This document shows, piece by piece, positions 1 to 10,390 of a DNA stretch of 64,000 bases. Made by a program: the position numbers and the translations under genes. How positions within the stretch are numbered: the stretch's first letter is position 1; every line of letters begins with the position of its first letter. The stretch comes from Lutraria lutraria (taxonomy: Eukaryota; Mollusca; Bivalvia; Venerida; Mactridae). The stretch covers positions 27,235,561 through 27,299,560 of the forward strand of contig OZ026841.1 in assembly GCA_964023205.1 (NCBI GenBank). The letters run 5' to 3'. The notes beneath the pieces were generated by a model that made no database searches, had not been told where the DNA came from, and saw nothing but the letters and a program-made list of their open reading frames with translations.

Positions 1-374
1 TTACAAAGTTCAAACAGGTTTGTTTTAACACATGCATGTGCAAATGTTTGTTATTAATGTTGTGAATCCTTTGAAGTCATTGTCTGGCACCTTAAATTAA
101 GGTTGTAAAAAATTCCAGCTATTTTATGGAGAACGGTAATTTGTAAGAATTCTGGTATTTCATAATATTTTCACGTTACTACATATACATTGGTCTCAGC
201 GTTTATTAATTTTGTCGTTATTATAAATGTGAAATTATTGGATATTATCTTTAAGTGTGTTCACGGATTTGATTGTAATCTAATACTTTTATGTTTTGAG
301 AATATTTCTTTATCCAGACATTTGTTAGTGTAATAATTTTGTGAGTGTTTTGGATTATTTCTGTGTTTTTGACA
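1..374. other. AT-rich sequence, nothing recognised
   Basis: No open frame of note, no repeat shared with the rest of the window and no clear promoter motif. It lies upstream of the candidate exon at 375-477 and could contain its 5' UTR or promoter, but nothing in the bases proves this. Confidence 0.4.
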
Positions 375-477
375 ATGACAGACACATGTATAGAATGCGG
401 TCTTCAGGTTTGTGAGCTACAGCAAGCAGTCACCTGTGACACTTGCGATAAATGGCAACATCGCACGTGCAACACAG
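375..477 (+). CDS. Candidate first coding exon, Cys-rich (PHD-like) zinc finger
   Basis: ATG at 375 opens a frame of 34 codons rich in Cys and His with paired cysteines (CIEC, then CDTCDKWQHRTC), a spacing like the start of a PHD/RING-type zinc finger. It ends at a good splice donor, CAG|GTATG, at 477/478, leaving phase 1. Past the donor the frame degrades into AT-rich intron-like sequence. The intron was later hit by the LINE at 650-8912. I recall similar short zinc-finger N-termini in transposase-derived (MULE/FLYWCH-type) mollusc proteins, but only this exon is visible and no second exon is found after 9071. It could also be a fragment of another mobile element. Moderate confidence as coding, low for family. 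Confidence 0.45.
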
Positions 478-492
478 GTATGACAATGTTAA

Positions 493-649
493 TTTATTTT
501 ATGTTTCCCTGCTTAAAAAATGCTATTGCAAGACGATTAATATATTATTTTGGTATCATTTTAATATCAGTTGTCCGGAATACTATTATTTACGTAAATC
601 ATATCACGTAAAACGTATTTCTTTAAATAGTTTTTAAAATTCACATTGT
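493..649. repeat. Target-site duplication of outer LINE, left copy
   Basis: 157 bp that recurs at 8913-9071 (159 bp). As read by eye the copies differ only by a 2-bp 'at' insertion in the right copy. They bracket the outer LINE exactly. The start is uncertain by a few bases because the LINE tail is itself T/A-rich. Confidence 0.93.
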
Positions 650-3433
650 CTGTTGAATACAAATGATAGAGCCATGCTAGATTTTTGTAAAGCTACAGGA
701 CTGCGTGTCTTAAATGGTAGAATTGGTATAGATAAACATGTTGGCAAGTTTACATGTGTAAAAGCTGCTGGTAGCTCAGTAGTTGATTATGTACTTTGTA
801 AACAAAAAATGTTTGATGAAATATGTTTTTTTATTGTTGATGAACCTAATATTTATAGTGATCATTGTTGTATACATTTTTCTGTTGCTGTCAACATGTG
901 CCTTATTGTAAATGAGCCTACACAATCTTATCATAAAGAAAGGGAACATAAAACTAAAAAGATACCTTTTATTTACAAATGGGATAATGATAAAAAACAG
1001 GATTATTTTATTCCACAGGGAGAAGAAACTATCTCAAATATTATGGTAGAATTATCTCAGTCAGTTTCAAATATGCAAAATATGGATGATGTTAATGCTA
1101 ATATTAACCAATTCTATGACGTAATTAATGATATCTGCTCGCCATTGTTTGAACAAAAAAATAGTCTCAATAAAAATGAGAATAAAGCTGAGAAGTACCA
1201 ATCAAAACCTAAGGACAAGTGGTATGATGATGAATGTATCAAAACAAGAAATATTTTTTACAAATCACTTAATAGATATAGAACAGACAAAAATCCCTCT
1301 AATAGAAGTAATATGGTAACGGCCCGATCAAATTATAAATCAGTCCTTTCAAGTAAAAAAAGAGAATATGATATACTACAAACTAAGAAATTAGAAAAAT
1401 TGAGATACAGAAATGCTAAAGAGTATTGGAAGCTGTTTAAAAAAATGAATGACAATAATAATAAACGTAATAATAGCCCCTCAATATATCAATTTGAGGA
1501 ATATTTTAGAGCAATTAATGACCCAGAATCAGTATTCTTCCAACCCGATGAAGATATAATTCATTTTAATCAGAGGTATTTAGATGGGGAATTAAATATT
1601 ATGTTTGAAGAGTTAAACCAAGAAATTAATTTAAATGAAATTAAGAAGACATGCAAAGAACTAAATAATGGCAAATCTGCTGGGCCTGATCTGGTCCTTA
1701 ATGAATTTTTTAAGTATGGATCTGATCAGTTGCATAATTATCTTCACTCTTTATTTAATAAATTATTTGATATAGGTTATTTTCCTGAACAGTGGTCTGA
1801 AGGACATATAATACCTATTCATAAAAAGGGATCCTCATCAGATCCAGGTAATTATAGAGGATTAACTATGTTAAGTACAGTGGGTAAATTGTTTACAAAA
1901 ATATTGAATAATAGAATTAATTCATGGATGGAATTGTACCACGTTTATATAGAGGCCCAGAGTGGGTTTAGAAAAAATATGTCAACTGTTGACAATATAT
2001 TTGTTTTATATAATGTGGTGAACCACATGTTGATGAGAAATAGAAAGTTATTTGTAGCATTTGTTGATTTTTCCAAAGCATTTGATTTTGTTGCTAGAGA
2101 TATCCTTTGGTATAAACTGTTAAAAACTGGAATACGTGGTAAAATACTTAATATAATACAATCAATGTATAAAAATGTAAAATCAAGGGTCAAAAGAGAA
2201 AACATGTTAAGTGAGGATTTTATTTGCAATATTGGGGTACGTCAGGGGGGAAGTCTATCACCACTATTGTTTGCACTTTATTTAAATGACATAGAGGAGA
2301 CTTTTATTATTAAGGGACATGATGGTATTGATATCGGGATGCTAAAATTATATTTGATATTGTACACAGATGATATTGTTATTTTTTCAGAAACACAGGG
2401 TGGATTACAAAATGGTTTGAATATATTAGAGGAATACTGTGACAGATGGAAACTAACTGTAAATACTACCAAAACTAAAATAATGATTTTTAGAAAAGGA
2501 GGTGTTTTAAATAAAAATACTCAGTTTACTTATAAAGATGAAAACATAGAAATTGTCAACAAGTTTACCTATTTAGGAATTGTATTTTCAACCGGTGGTT
2601 CTTTTAAACATGCTTTTGAGGCTTTAAGTGGTCAAGCTATGAAGGCTGTTTTTAAAATGAAGTCTTACATAAATAAATTTATTAACCTTACTGTCAGTCA
2701 TAAATTGGAATTGTATGAAAAATTGATTGAGCCCATCTTATGCTATGGTAGTGAGGTATGGGGAACTTATTGTACAAATATTATTGAGAAGGTGCCCTTA
2801 AAATTTATTAAACAATTATTAGGTGTAAAACGCCAAACACAGAATACTTTTATCTACGGTGAACTAGGGAAAATGCCCTTAAAGAATAATATTGTGTACA
2901 GAACAATTAAATATTGGCTTAAAGTTTTATCTACAACCGATACAAAATTTATTAAACTTGTTTATACAATGATGTTGAATGATATGGAAACTTATCCAAA
3001 CAAAAAATCATGGGCAAGAAATGTTAAATGTACACTTGATTTACTTGGATTTAGTGATGTATGGCTGGCACAATCTGTAGGAAATCATAAACTTTTCTTA
3101 AACATATTAAAACAAAGAATCAAAGATCAATATATACAAGACTGGAATAGTGATATAAATGAATCAAGCAGATCTAATACATATAAACTCATCAATGAAT
3201 TTAGACTTCAACCATATTTAGACATTATTACAACTGAAAAATACAGAAAGGTATTAACACAATTAAGAGTATCATCTCACCATTTAGAAATAGAAGTTGG
3301 TCGATGGGCTAAACCCAACCCAACTCCTGTGGTTAATAGAAAATGCTGTAACTGTAAGCAATTAGATGAATTTCATTTTTTGTTTGAATGTAAATTATAC
3401 GATAGTCTTAGAAATAAATATTTACCACCCTAT

Positions 3434-3563
3434 TATAAGAACAATGCTAATATATTGAAACTAAAGAGTTTATTACAATCGGAAAATGAAAATAACTTTA
3501 AAAAATTGTCAGTCTATGTATTTAAAAGCCTTAAATTAAGAGAGCAATACCTAGCGAATGTTT
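3434..3563. repeat. Target-site duplication of inner LINE, left copy
   Basis: 130 bp of outer-LINE ORF2 coding sequence, repeated at 8517-8646 with one visible substitution (ctttaaa versus cttaaaa). It defines the inner LINE ends to within about one base. Confidence 0.95.
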
Positions 3564-3570
3564 TGTTTAA

Positions 3571-3593
3571 TACGCATGCGCAACATGGCGGGC
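3571..3593 (+). promoter_or_regulatory. NRF1-like and YY1-like motifs at the LINE 5' end
   Basis: Within 30 bp of the element start lie 'acgcatgcgca' (3572-3582, resembling the NRF1 palindrome) and 'caacatggcgggc' (3581-3593, resembling YY1 'aanatggcgg'). A YY1 site just inside the 5' end is known to position transcription of human L1. Here the role is inferred from motif and position only. Confidence 0.5.
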
Positions 3594-3914
3594 GTTTTTT
3601 TTCAACCACTAAAGAAAATTTATTAAATCGCTAAATATAGTTAACAAAATGGAGTAAATTCATAAAGTTCTGGAATAACTTTGAATATTATAATACCAGC
3701 TGTCATTGATTAAAATTTGGAGAAATTAATGGACAGATTAATGAGTGTATCGACGGATATCCACACAGTTTACTCAGTTCTTTGTTCAAGGATAGCGGAC
3801 TTTTTTCATGTGTTTTCTCAACTAGTTTGTAGTATGTGTTCTTACGTGCGGTTTATATGCTAACAGTGTATTTTCTCGATGGAATAATAATTGTCACCAG
3901 TGAAAATTCAATAA

Positions 3915-4886
3915 ATGGCTAGTAAGAAGATAAATAAAAGGAAAGCTAGTGATGACACATTACAAGGTAACGACGATTGTAAATCTGGTCGATATACACG
4001 TACACCTGAAAATATTGCTGTAAGTAGTATACTTAAAGAAACAAACTCTATTCTATATGACGACAACTCAGTATTAAACTTGAATTCCCTATTTGACTTG
4101 GACTCTGATGAAACTACTTCGAACATGGCTTCCGGTAGTAATATAAGTGATGTGAATAATGGCGATTCGCCGACGAATGCAGACCTGATGAAATGTTTGA
4201 TTAAAATTGATAAAAGGCTGAATGATGTTGAAGATAAGTTGTGTTCATTAAAAAAACTCGAGACTAAAGTCGATAAGTTTGAGAATGATCTATCTAAGTT
4301 GTGGAACATGATTCATGATCATAATACTAAAACTGATAATAGATTGTACACTGTGGAGGAAAAACTAGAGAGTAATGATTATAATATTGGCTTGGTGTCA
4401 TCCAAAATACACGAATTAGAATCCAAAAATAGACAAATGAAGGATGACATGATATACATGCAATCGCAGTCCATGCGGAATAATCTAGTTTTCGGAAACA
4501 TAGTTGAGGCCCGTGCTGGGGAACAAGAGAACAGTGAAGAGGTAGTTCGTGATTTTCTAGTCTCCAAAATGAAATTCGCTATTGAAGTGGTAAATGAGTT
4601 GAAATTTGAAAGAGTTCATAGAATGGGTGAAAGAAGATCTGGTAAAATAAGGCCAATAGTGGCAAAGTTTAATTTATTCAAGGAGCGTGAAATGGTTAGG
4701 AAATCTGGTGGTGTATTGAAAGGTAGTGCTTTTTACATTCATGAGCAATTTCCAAAGGAGGTGTCGGACAAAAGGAGGAAACTAGTACCTAAAATGAAGG
4801 AAGCACGTAATAAAGGATCCAAGGCGTGGATCTCGTACGACACGCTGTACATTGATGGCAAACCATGCAACCATACTGTTGAATAG
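3915..4886 (+). CDS. Inner LINE ORF1 protein, L1-ORF1p-like nucleic-acid-binding protein
   Basis: 323 aa with ATG in good context (aataaATGG). A lysine-rich N-terminus (KKINKRK, a possible nuclear signal) is followed by an acidic/Ser-rich stretch. A long heptad-type coiled coil spans residues 92-186. An RRM-like domain covers about 187-260 (begins MRNNLVFGNI, includes FERVHRMG), and a C-terminal domain about 265-323 (FYIHEQFPKEV, then WISYDTLYIDG). This order matches L1-type ORF1 proteins, which trimerise and bind the element RNA as chaperones. The frame is intact and ends in TAG at 4884-4886, with ORF2 following in the same frame. Confidence 0.9.
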   Translation: MASKKINKRKASDDTLQGNDDCKSGRYTRTPENIAVSSILKETNSILYDDNSVLNLNSLFDLDSDETTSNMASGSNISDVNNGDSPTNADLMKCLIKIDKRLNDVEDKLCSLKKLETKVDKFENDLSKLWNMIHDHNTKTDNRLYTVEEKLESNDYNIGLVSSKIHELESKNRQMKDDMIYMQSQSMRNNLVFGNIVEARAGEQENSEEVVRDFLVSKMKFAIEVVNELKFERVHRMGERRSGKIRPIVAKFNLFKEREMVRKSGGVLKGSAFYIHEQFPKEVSDKRRKLVPKMKEARNKGSKAWISYDTLYIDGKPCNHTVE

Positions 4887-7800
4887 GGGTACGATGGGGG
4901 TAATCTTTCCATATTATCATGGAATGTGAACGGCTTGAACACTGACAAAAAGAGTAGTGACGACTTTGTAAATATTGTAAAAAAATATGATATTGTATTC
5001 ATGTATGAATCATGGACAACCAAAAGCAGTGATATTAATCTATGTGGTTACCATTCTTTGAACTTCTACAGAAAGTTTCAACACCGTAATGCTAGGCGAG
5101 CCAGCAGGGGTATTGTATTATATTACAAGGACATTATCAAGGATGGTATTGAAGTTATACAAAATCATTTTGATACTCTTATTTGGTTAAGACTTGATAA
5201 AACTTTTTTCAATCTTTCTGATGATATTTATCTTTGTGGTGCATATATTTGGTGTGAGGATTCGCCAGCATACGGTGTTGTAAATATTGATTTATTTGAT
5301 ACTCTAGAAAATGATGTTGCTTTATATGAGCAATTTGGTTCTGTTTTTATTATTGGTGATCTCAATAGTCGTGTCGGTAACAAACCTGATTATATTGTTC
5401 ATGATCTATGTAATTCTTTTATTGACGATGTTGATTATACACCAGATAGAACTCTTGACAGGGCCTCAACAGATAATGTGAGTAATGGACACGGCACGAA
5501 ATTATTAGATTTATGTAAATCTTCTCGCTTACGCATTGTTAACGGTAGAGTTGGTAATACCGACAGTTACACATATATATCTTCTAGAGGCATGTCTGTA
5601 ATTGATTATTTGTTAACTCATGAACACAATTTTTCATTCATAGATAATTTTACCATACATTCTTTGAATGAATGGAGTGACCATTGTCCTCTTAGTTTTA
5701 CTGTACCTTGTAATACGTGTATTATTGACCATGAAAACACAGGTGAGATTAAATTTAAGTGGAACGATGAGCACGTAAATAGCTTTCGCTCTGGCTTGAT
5801 TACGCGGTTGTCGGATTTAAATAAAACAGTACATAATATTAATTCTTCTGATAGAAACTCGATTAATGATGCATTGAATGATTTCACACAAGTTATACGT
5901 GATGTGGCTGATCCTTTGTTTTCTAAAGTCTTTTATCCTAATACTGATGTAAATTTTAATGACAAGTCATGTGTAAAACATTCAGAATGGTTTGATTCTG
6001 ATTGTATAAACGCTAGGAATATATATTTGAATGCTCTGAATGTTTTTAATGCGAATAAATCAGATCCTAACCGGGTATTCCTTTATGAACGTAAGAAAGA
6101 ATACAAACGAGTAATAAGTAGAAAAAAGAAACAGTTCTACAGAAGAAAAATGACAGAAATTGAAAAATTAAAAAAATGCAATCCGAAGCAATTTTGGAAT
6201 TATTTTAAAAAGAAGTCACGAACTGATAATAATATATCAGTGGATGTCTTCAAGGAGTATTTCTCCAAACTTAGTAATGATGTTTTTAATTGTTATAATG
6301 ATGATGCTGAAAAGTTTTGTAGCAATCATAATTTTGACGATCCTTCATGCTGTTTTGAAGAACTTGATTGTCCTATTACATTGAAATAAATTCATTCAGC
6401 TGTCAAATTGTTAAAACGCAGTAAAGCTGTGGGTAATGATTTTTTAATGAATGAGTATTTTATATCAAGTATTGATATTATTGGACAACATATTTGTGAC
6501 TTATTTAATGCTATTTTGAATTCAGGGTATTATCCTGAAAAATGGACCGAAGGAGTTATAATTCCCTTACATAAGAAAGGTAATACAGAAGATGCTAATA
6601 ATTACCGTGGTATAACTCTCGTTAGTTGTTTTTCGAAACTTTTTACTACTATACTCAATAAAAGAATTGAATCTTTTTGTGAAACCAATAATGTTATTTC
6701 CGATTCACAATTTGGTTTTCGGAAAGGACATTCTACAGTGGATTCTATCTTTGTTTTAACAACTTTAATACAAAAATATCTTAACGAAAATAAAAGATTA
6801 TATGTTTGTTTTGTTGACATGATGAAATGTTTTGATAGTATATATCGTAACGCACTTTGGTATAAAATGTATAATATGGGTATTCAAGGTAAAATGTTGA
6901 GAATTATCCGTGATGTATGACAAGGTAAAATCATGTGTTAAATCATGCTCTAAATATTCAGATTATTTCCAATACGCAGTCGGTTTAAGACAAGGGGAAG
7001 TTATGTCCCCTTTATTATTTTCTTTATTCGTTGAAGACTTAGAGCTCTATTTACAATCACCAGTTGATTCTGGTTTGAAATTTAATGATGTTATTTTAAT
7101 TCTTCTTTTATTTGCTGATGATATGGCAATTTTAGCTGAATCTCCGTCAGAGCTCCAAACCAATTTAGATTTACTACAAACGTACTGTAACAGTTGGGGT
7201 TTAAAAGTCAATACAATAAAAACGAAGATTATGGTATTCAGAAAGCGCGGTAAATTGTTATCTTCTGAAAAATGGTCTTATGAAGGGCAATATTTAGAAA
7301 CTGTAGATAATTTTAATTATCTTGGCACGATTTTTAATAATACTGGTAATTTTGCTTTAAATCAAGAACACTTAACTGGTAAAGCTTTAAAAGCCTTAAA
7401 TTTTTTGTTGTTCAATTGTAAAAAATTCGAATTAAGTCCGAAAATTTTATGTCAATTATTTGATTCTTTTGTAGGCTCTATACTTGGATATGCATCAGAA
7501 ATATGGGGATATACTAAATCCAAAGAAATTGAACGGGTACATTTAAAATTTTGTCGTCGTCTTTTAAATGTTAAAAAGAATACATGTATAGTAGGAATAT
7601 ATGGTGAACTTGGGCGTTATCCACTGTACCTTTCACGGTATGTTCGTATTATCAAGTATTGGTCTAAGATTAAACATTCAGACAATATTATTATTAAAAC
7701 AATGTATTTGCAAAGTTTAGATGATTGCCAAAATGGTTATAAAAATTGGGTCTACAATGTTAAAACCTTACTTGATAACTATGGATTTTCGTATGTCTTT

Positions 7801-8301
7801 GATCTAAATTTTTCAGTGGATACTAAACAGTTCCCTTTGATTTTTAAAAATCGAATTCTAGATTGCTATAAACAAGAATGGGCTACTAATATTGATAAAA
7901 GCTCAGTTTTAAGTAATTACAAGCATTTTAAAACATTTTGTTATGAAATCTATCTTGATATTCTTCCGAAAGACCTTAGATTTTATTTTTGTAGATTAAG
8001 ACTATCTGTGCATCCTTTAATGATACAAACAGGCCGAACTTCAAATAATTTCTTACCTCGTGAAAGAAGAATTTGTATTTTTTGTGATAAGTCAGATCTA
8101 GAAGATGAGTTTCATTTTATTTGCATTTGTCCAAAATATTTATCACTACGTAAAAAATACATTAAGAGATATTTCTATGTAAGACCTTCCATGTACAAAT
8201 TTTTCAAACTTTTAACATCTAATAATAAAAATATTTTATTTAACTTAGCGAAATATGTAAAAGAAGCCCTGTTGTTAAGATCTTCATACATGACTAGTTA
8301 A
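4887..8301 (+). pseudogene. Inner LINE ORF2 (APE endonuclease, reverse transcriptase, zinc knuckle), broken
   Basis: Reads GNLSILSWNVNG from about 4899, the canonical start of an APE endonuclease. Catalytic signatures are the ESW Glu at 5007, GDLN at 5355-5366 and SDH at 5676-5684. The RT follows with NNYRG, motif A (CFVDMMKCFD), motif B (LRQGEVMSPLLF), FADD at 7111-7122 and a thumb, then a C-terminal knuckle (CIFCDK...DEFHFICIC). Two lesions are visible: an in-frame TAA at 6387-6389 between endonuclease and RT, and a one-base frameshift near 6912-6918 between RT motifs A and B. No ATG precedes the endonuclease core in this frame; the first upstream in-frame codon boundary is the ORF1 stop. 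Confidence 0.92.
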
Positions 8302-8516
8302 CTTCTCTTTGATGTGTTGATTATATATTAGGTCTGCATACTTTGCTTTTATATAAATGATAATTTGTATATTTAGTTTCCTAATCCTCTGTTTTGTTTA
8401 CAACTTATTTATGTTTACTCCCATGTCGCATGTGAATTATGTATATATTTATATTATGTAAATGATGATGAGCCTTGGCTCAAGTCAAGTAATAAAATAT
8501 CTGTTCTGTTCTGTTC
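8302..8516 (+). terminator. Inner LINE 3' UTR with terminal stem-loop and ctgtt tail
   Basis: A/T-rich 3' UTR. Near 8471 a short perfect stem (gagcc-tt-ggctc) precedes 'aataaaatat' and two to three 'tctgt' repeats. The outer LINE has the same layout (gggcc-tta-gtgcc then a repeated tail), so the hairpin is a plausible RT recognition site. This is an inference from position and recurrence. Confidence 0.6.
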
Positions 8517-8646
8517 TATAAGAACAATGCTAATATATTGAAACTAAAGAGTTTATTACAATCGGAAAATGAAAATAACTTAAAAAAATTGTCAGTCTAT
8601 GTATTTAAAAGCCTTAAATTAAGAGAGCAATACCTAGCGAATGTTT
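8517..8646. repeat. Target-site duplication of inner LINE, right copy
   Basis: Second copy of 3434-3563. It restores the outer ORF2 frame, which ends at TGA 8645-8647 after codons for YLANV. Confidence 0.95.
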
Positions 8647-8912
8647 GATCCCCCACTTAACCTAACTAACTATTATGTTAACTATAACTAAACTACTTTC
8701 TCCACACTATATATATGATCTTTCTGTACCGTAACGTTGTTAGAATTCTTCTTCTTTTTTTTTTAATGTAGTTAAAATATTGTTCATATCTAAGACTAAG
8801 GTAACATCATTGTATTTTGCATGTAATGTTGTATGTATTTATATCATATTTGTAAATATGTTGTTCACATGGGCCTTAGTGCCTAATGAATAAGAAATAA
8901 ACTTTATTAAAC

Positions 8913-9071
8913 TTTATTTTATGTTTCCCTGCTTAAAAAATGCTATTGCAAGACGATTAATATATTATTTTGGTATCATTTTAATATCAGTTGTCCGGAA
9001 TACTATTATTTACGTAAATCATATATCACGTAAAACGTATTTCTTTAAATAGTTTTTAAAATTCACATTGT
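8913..9071. repeat. Target-site duplication of outer LINE, right copy
   Basis: 159-bp copy of 493-649; it contains 'atatatcacg' where the left copy has 'atatcacg'. Confidence 0.93.
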
Positions 9072-9074
9072 AGG

Positions 9075-9300
9075 CTGGACAGATAAATATAAAAAGTAAT
9101 TCATCTTCTAGATATCTACTATTACATATTAAACAATATCCTGATTTTGATCAATTCTGTTCTTTCCATAACGTCCAGTTTCAATTCTCAAATCATGCGC
9201 TGATAGTCTTAATTGTGAAAAAGTTTTACGAAATTTACCGGGAATTCTATCTAGTATATAATATTCAATAGAAAATGTTATTGTGAATTATGAAAACTCC
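9075..9300 (-). pseudogene. Decayed LINE ORF2 3' end (RT C-terminus and zinc knuckle)
   Basis: On the minus strand short frames read FRKTFSQLRLSAHDLRIETG, then GRYGKNRI and a knuckle-like ICNSRYLEDE. This is the same order as the C-terminus of the two intact LINE frames (LRLSVHPLMIQTGR then CIFCDKSDLEDEFHF). Frame changes and stops show decay. It lies directly beyond the outer target-site duplication, so it was already there when that LINE inserted. Confidence 0.7.
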
Positions 9301-9579
9301 TAACTCATTGGTCTAAAAACTTTTCAATCAACGTGATGAATTCGGAGGGTACATTTTCAGAGCTTAGAGAATTACGTAAATTAGAAACGTGTTGTATATT
9401 GAGTATGAAAAATATTTGAGTTGTATTAAGAATGATTGTCATAGAATTGAACTATCCAGATTTAGATGTTCTGCACATATTCATATATAATACATTATCA
9501 AGGTCAGAAATAATTAAAAGAATGAATAAACCACTCATATACTTGACAAACAGAATGTAAATACAATTTACATATTTTA

Positions 9580-9860
9580 TATTATCTCTGGTTGTTTATC
9601 ATATTTGTACGTATATTAGTTATAGAGCTAAATTAAACATTACATTTTTGTCACAATTCTTCATTAAACCGATAAATTTAAACATACTAGGTCTATTATA
9701 TTAAAATTCATTAATATAAGATTTACGTATTTGAGAGTATATACAGGACAAAATTAATGGTGATAAAATGATACTCATCCTCTGTATCACGTGTATTACA
9801 AATTTGACAATATCTTTCCATGTCTAACTAGCATTGGTTTCAAATAGTATATCCAATTAA
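9580..9860 (-). pseudogene. Second decayed LINE ORF2 3' end, minus strand
   Basis: The minus strand reads MERYCQICNTRDTEDEYHF (9831 downwards), a zinc knuckle like those of the intact LINEs. It is followed by RPSMFKFIGLM, matching the extreme C-terminus (RPSMYKFFKLL in the inner LINE). Several stops interrupt it. It is separate from 9075-9300 because both carry a knuckle. Confidence 0.7.
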
Positions 9861-10390
9861 ATCACGCATAGATTGATTATAAACATAACTACCGGTATAT
9901 ATTACTCAACAACTTCCATAAATCTATAAATAATTACGAATAAACATTTTTTTGTATTCAGAAATATATTTATCATTATAGATTATATTTATTAGAAAGT
10001 AAGAGAATCAATAAGTTACTTGACAGGTTAAATATAAACTTTGTTTTGTTGCAATTTCTGATCATAATATGGATGATTTAGATATAATACAATTGGGACA
10101 AATTTCATGAACAGGTCACTCACTATTTTGATTAAGATATTGTATCTGATTGCTCAAACAAATTTGCATTCAGGCATACATTGCCCCGTTTCTTTTTTTT
10201 TCAGGTCAGATTTTATTATAATGGTAATAGGTTAATTTAGTCAAAGCATTTAACCGTTAGGGAAATACAAGTCACTAACACACCCTTCTTAGGCTTTTGG
10301 AATTTATGTTAGAATTTCTTTTATAATAATATATGTATATAATAATAAAGAAATGGCCTGCTGTATTCATTGTGATTTTAATGTCATTTT
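9861..10390. other. AT-rich, probably further decayed minus-strand LINE
   Basis: No intact frame. Fragments on the minus strand continue upstream of the knuckle at 9831 in a way compatible with LINE ORF2, but no motif is diagnostic. Confidence 0.3.

Larger units (their letters stand above)
653..3634 (+). pseudogene. Outer LINE ORF2 (endonuclease C-terminus, RT, zinc knuckle), chimeric 3' end
   Basis: A long open frame with no internal stop. Residues 1-90 are the C-terminal part of an APE endonuclease (SVVDYVLC, then SDHC). The RT follows: a fingers region with GNYRG near residue 400, motif A (FVDFSKAFD), motif B (VRQGGSLSPLLF), motif C as YTDD at 2363-2374, and thumb. A C-terminal knuckle (CCNC...DEFHFLFEC) comes next. 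The last 22 codons after 3563 are read out of the nested LINE 5' end and are not native: the native frame ends at TGA 8645-8647 after the second duplication. No ATG start is meaningful because the N-terminus is missing. Motif C has Y-T in place of the commoner F/Y-A. Confidence 0.92.
3564..8516 (+). mobile_element. Inner non-LTR retrotransposon, full length (about 4.95 kb)
   Basis: The element has a 5' UTR (3564-3914), ORF1 (3915-4886), ORF2 (4887-8301) and a 3' UTR with a terminal stem-loop and a short 'ctgtt' repeat tail. It is nested in the outer LINE with a 130-bp duplication. Full length is inferred because the 5' UTR starts at the duplication edge with promoter-like motifs. ORF1 is L1-like and ORF2 is APE endonuclease plus RT. 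One in-frame stop and one frameshift in ORF2 make this copy non-autonomous. The two LINEs share domain order and a similar C-terminal knuckle but differ enough to be separate families. Confidence 0.93.
650..8912 (+). mobile_element. Outer non-LTR retrotransposon, 5'-truncated, split by a nested LINE
   Basis: The element is bounded by the 157/159-bp duplications. Its own sequence is 650-3563 plus 8647-8912; the 130 bp at 8517-8646 repeat 3434-3563, and 3564-8516 is a later insertion. It starts inside the ORF2 endonuclease region, so it is 5' truncated, the usual result of incomplete target-primed reverse transcription. Its 3' UTR (8648-8912) carries a small stem-loop near 8871 (gggcc-tta-gtgcc) and ends in a short repeated 'aaactttatt' tail. 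The clade is not assigned: the RT resembles APE-type LINEs common in molluscs and cnidarians. Confidence 0.93.
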
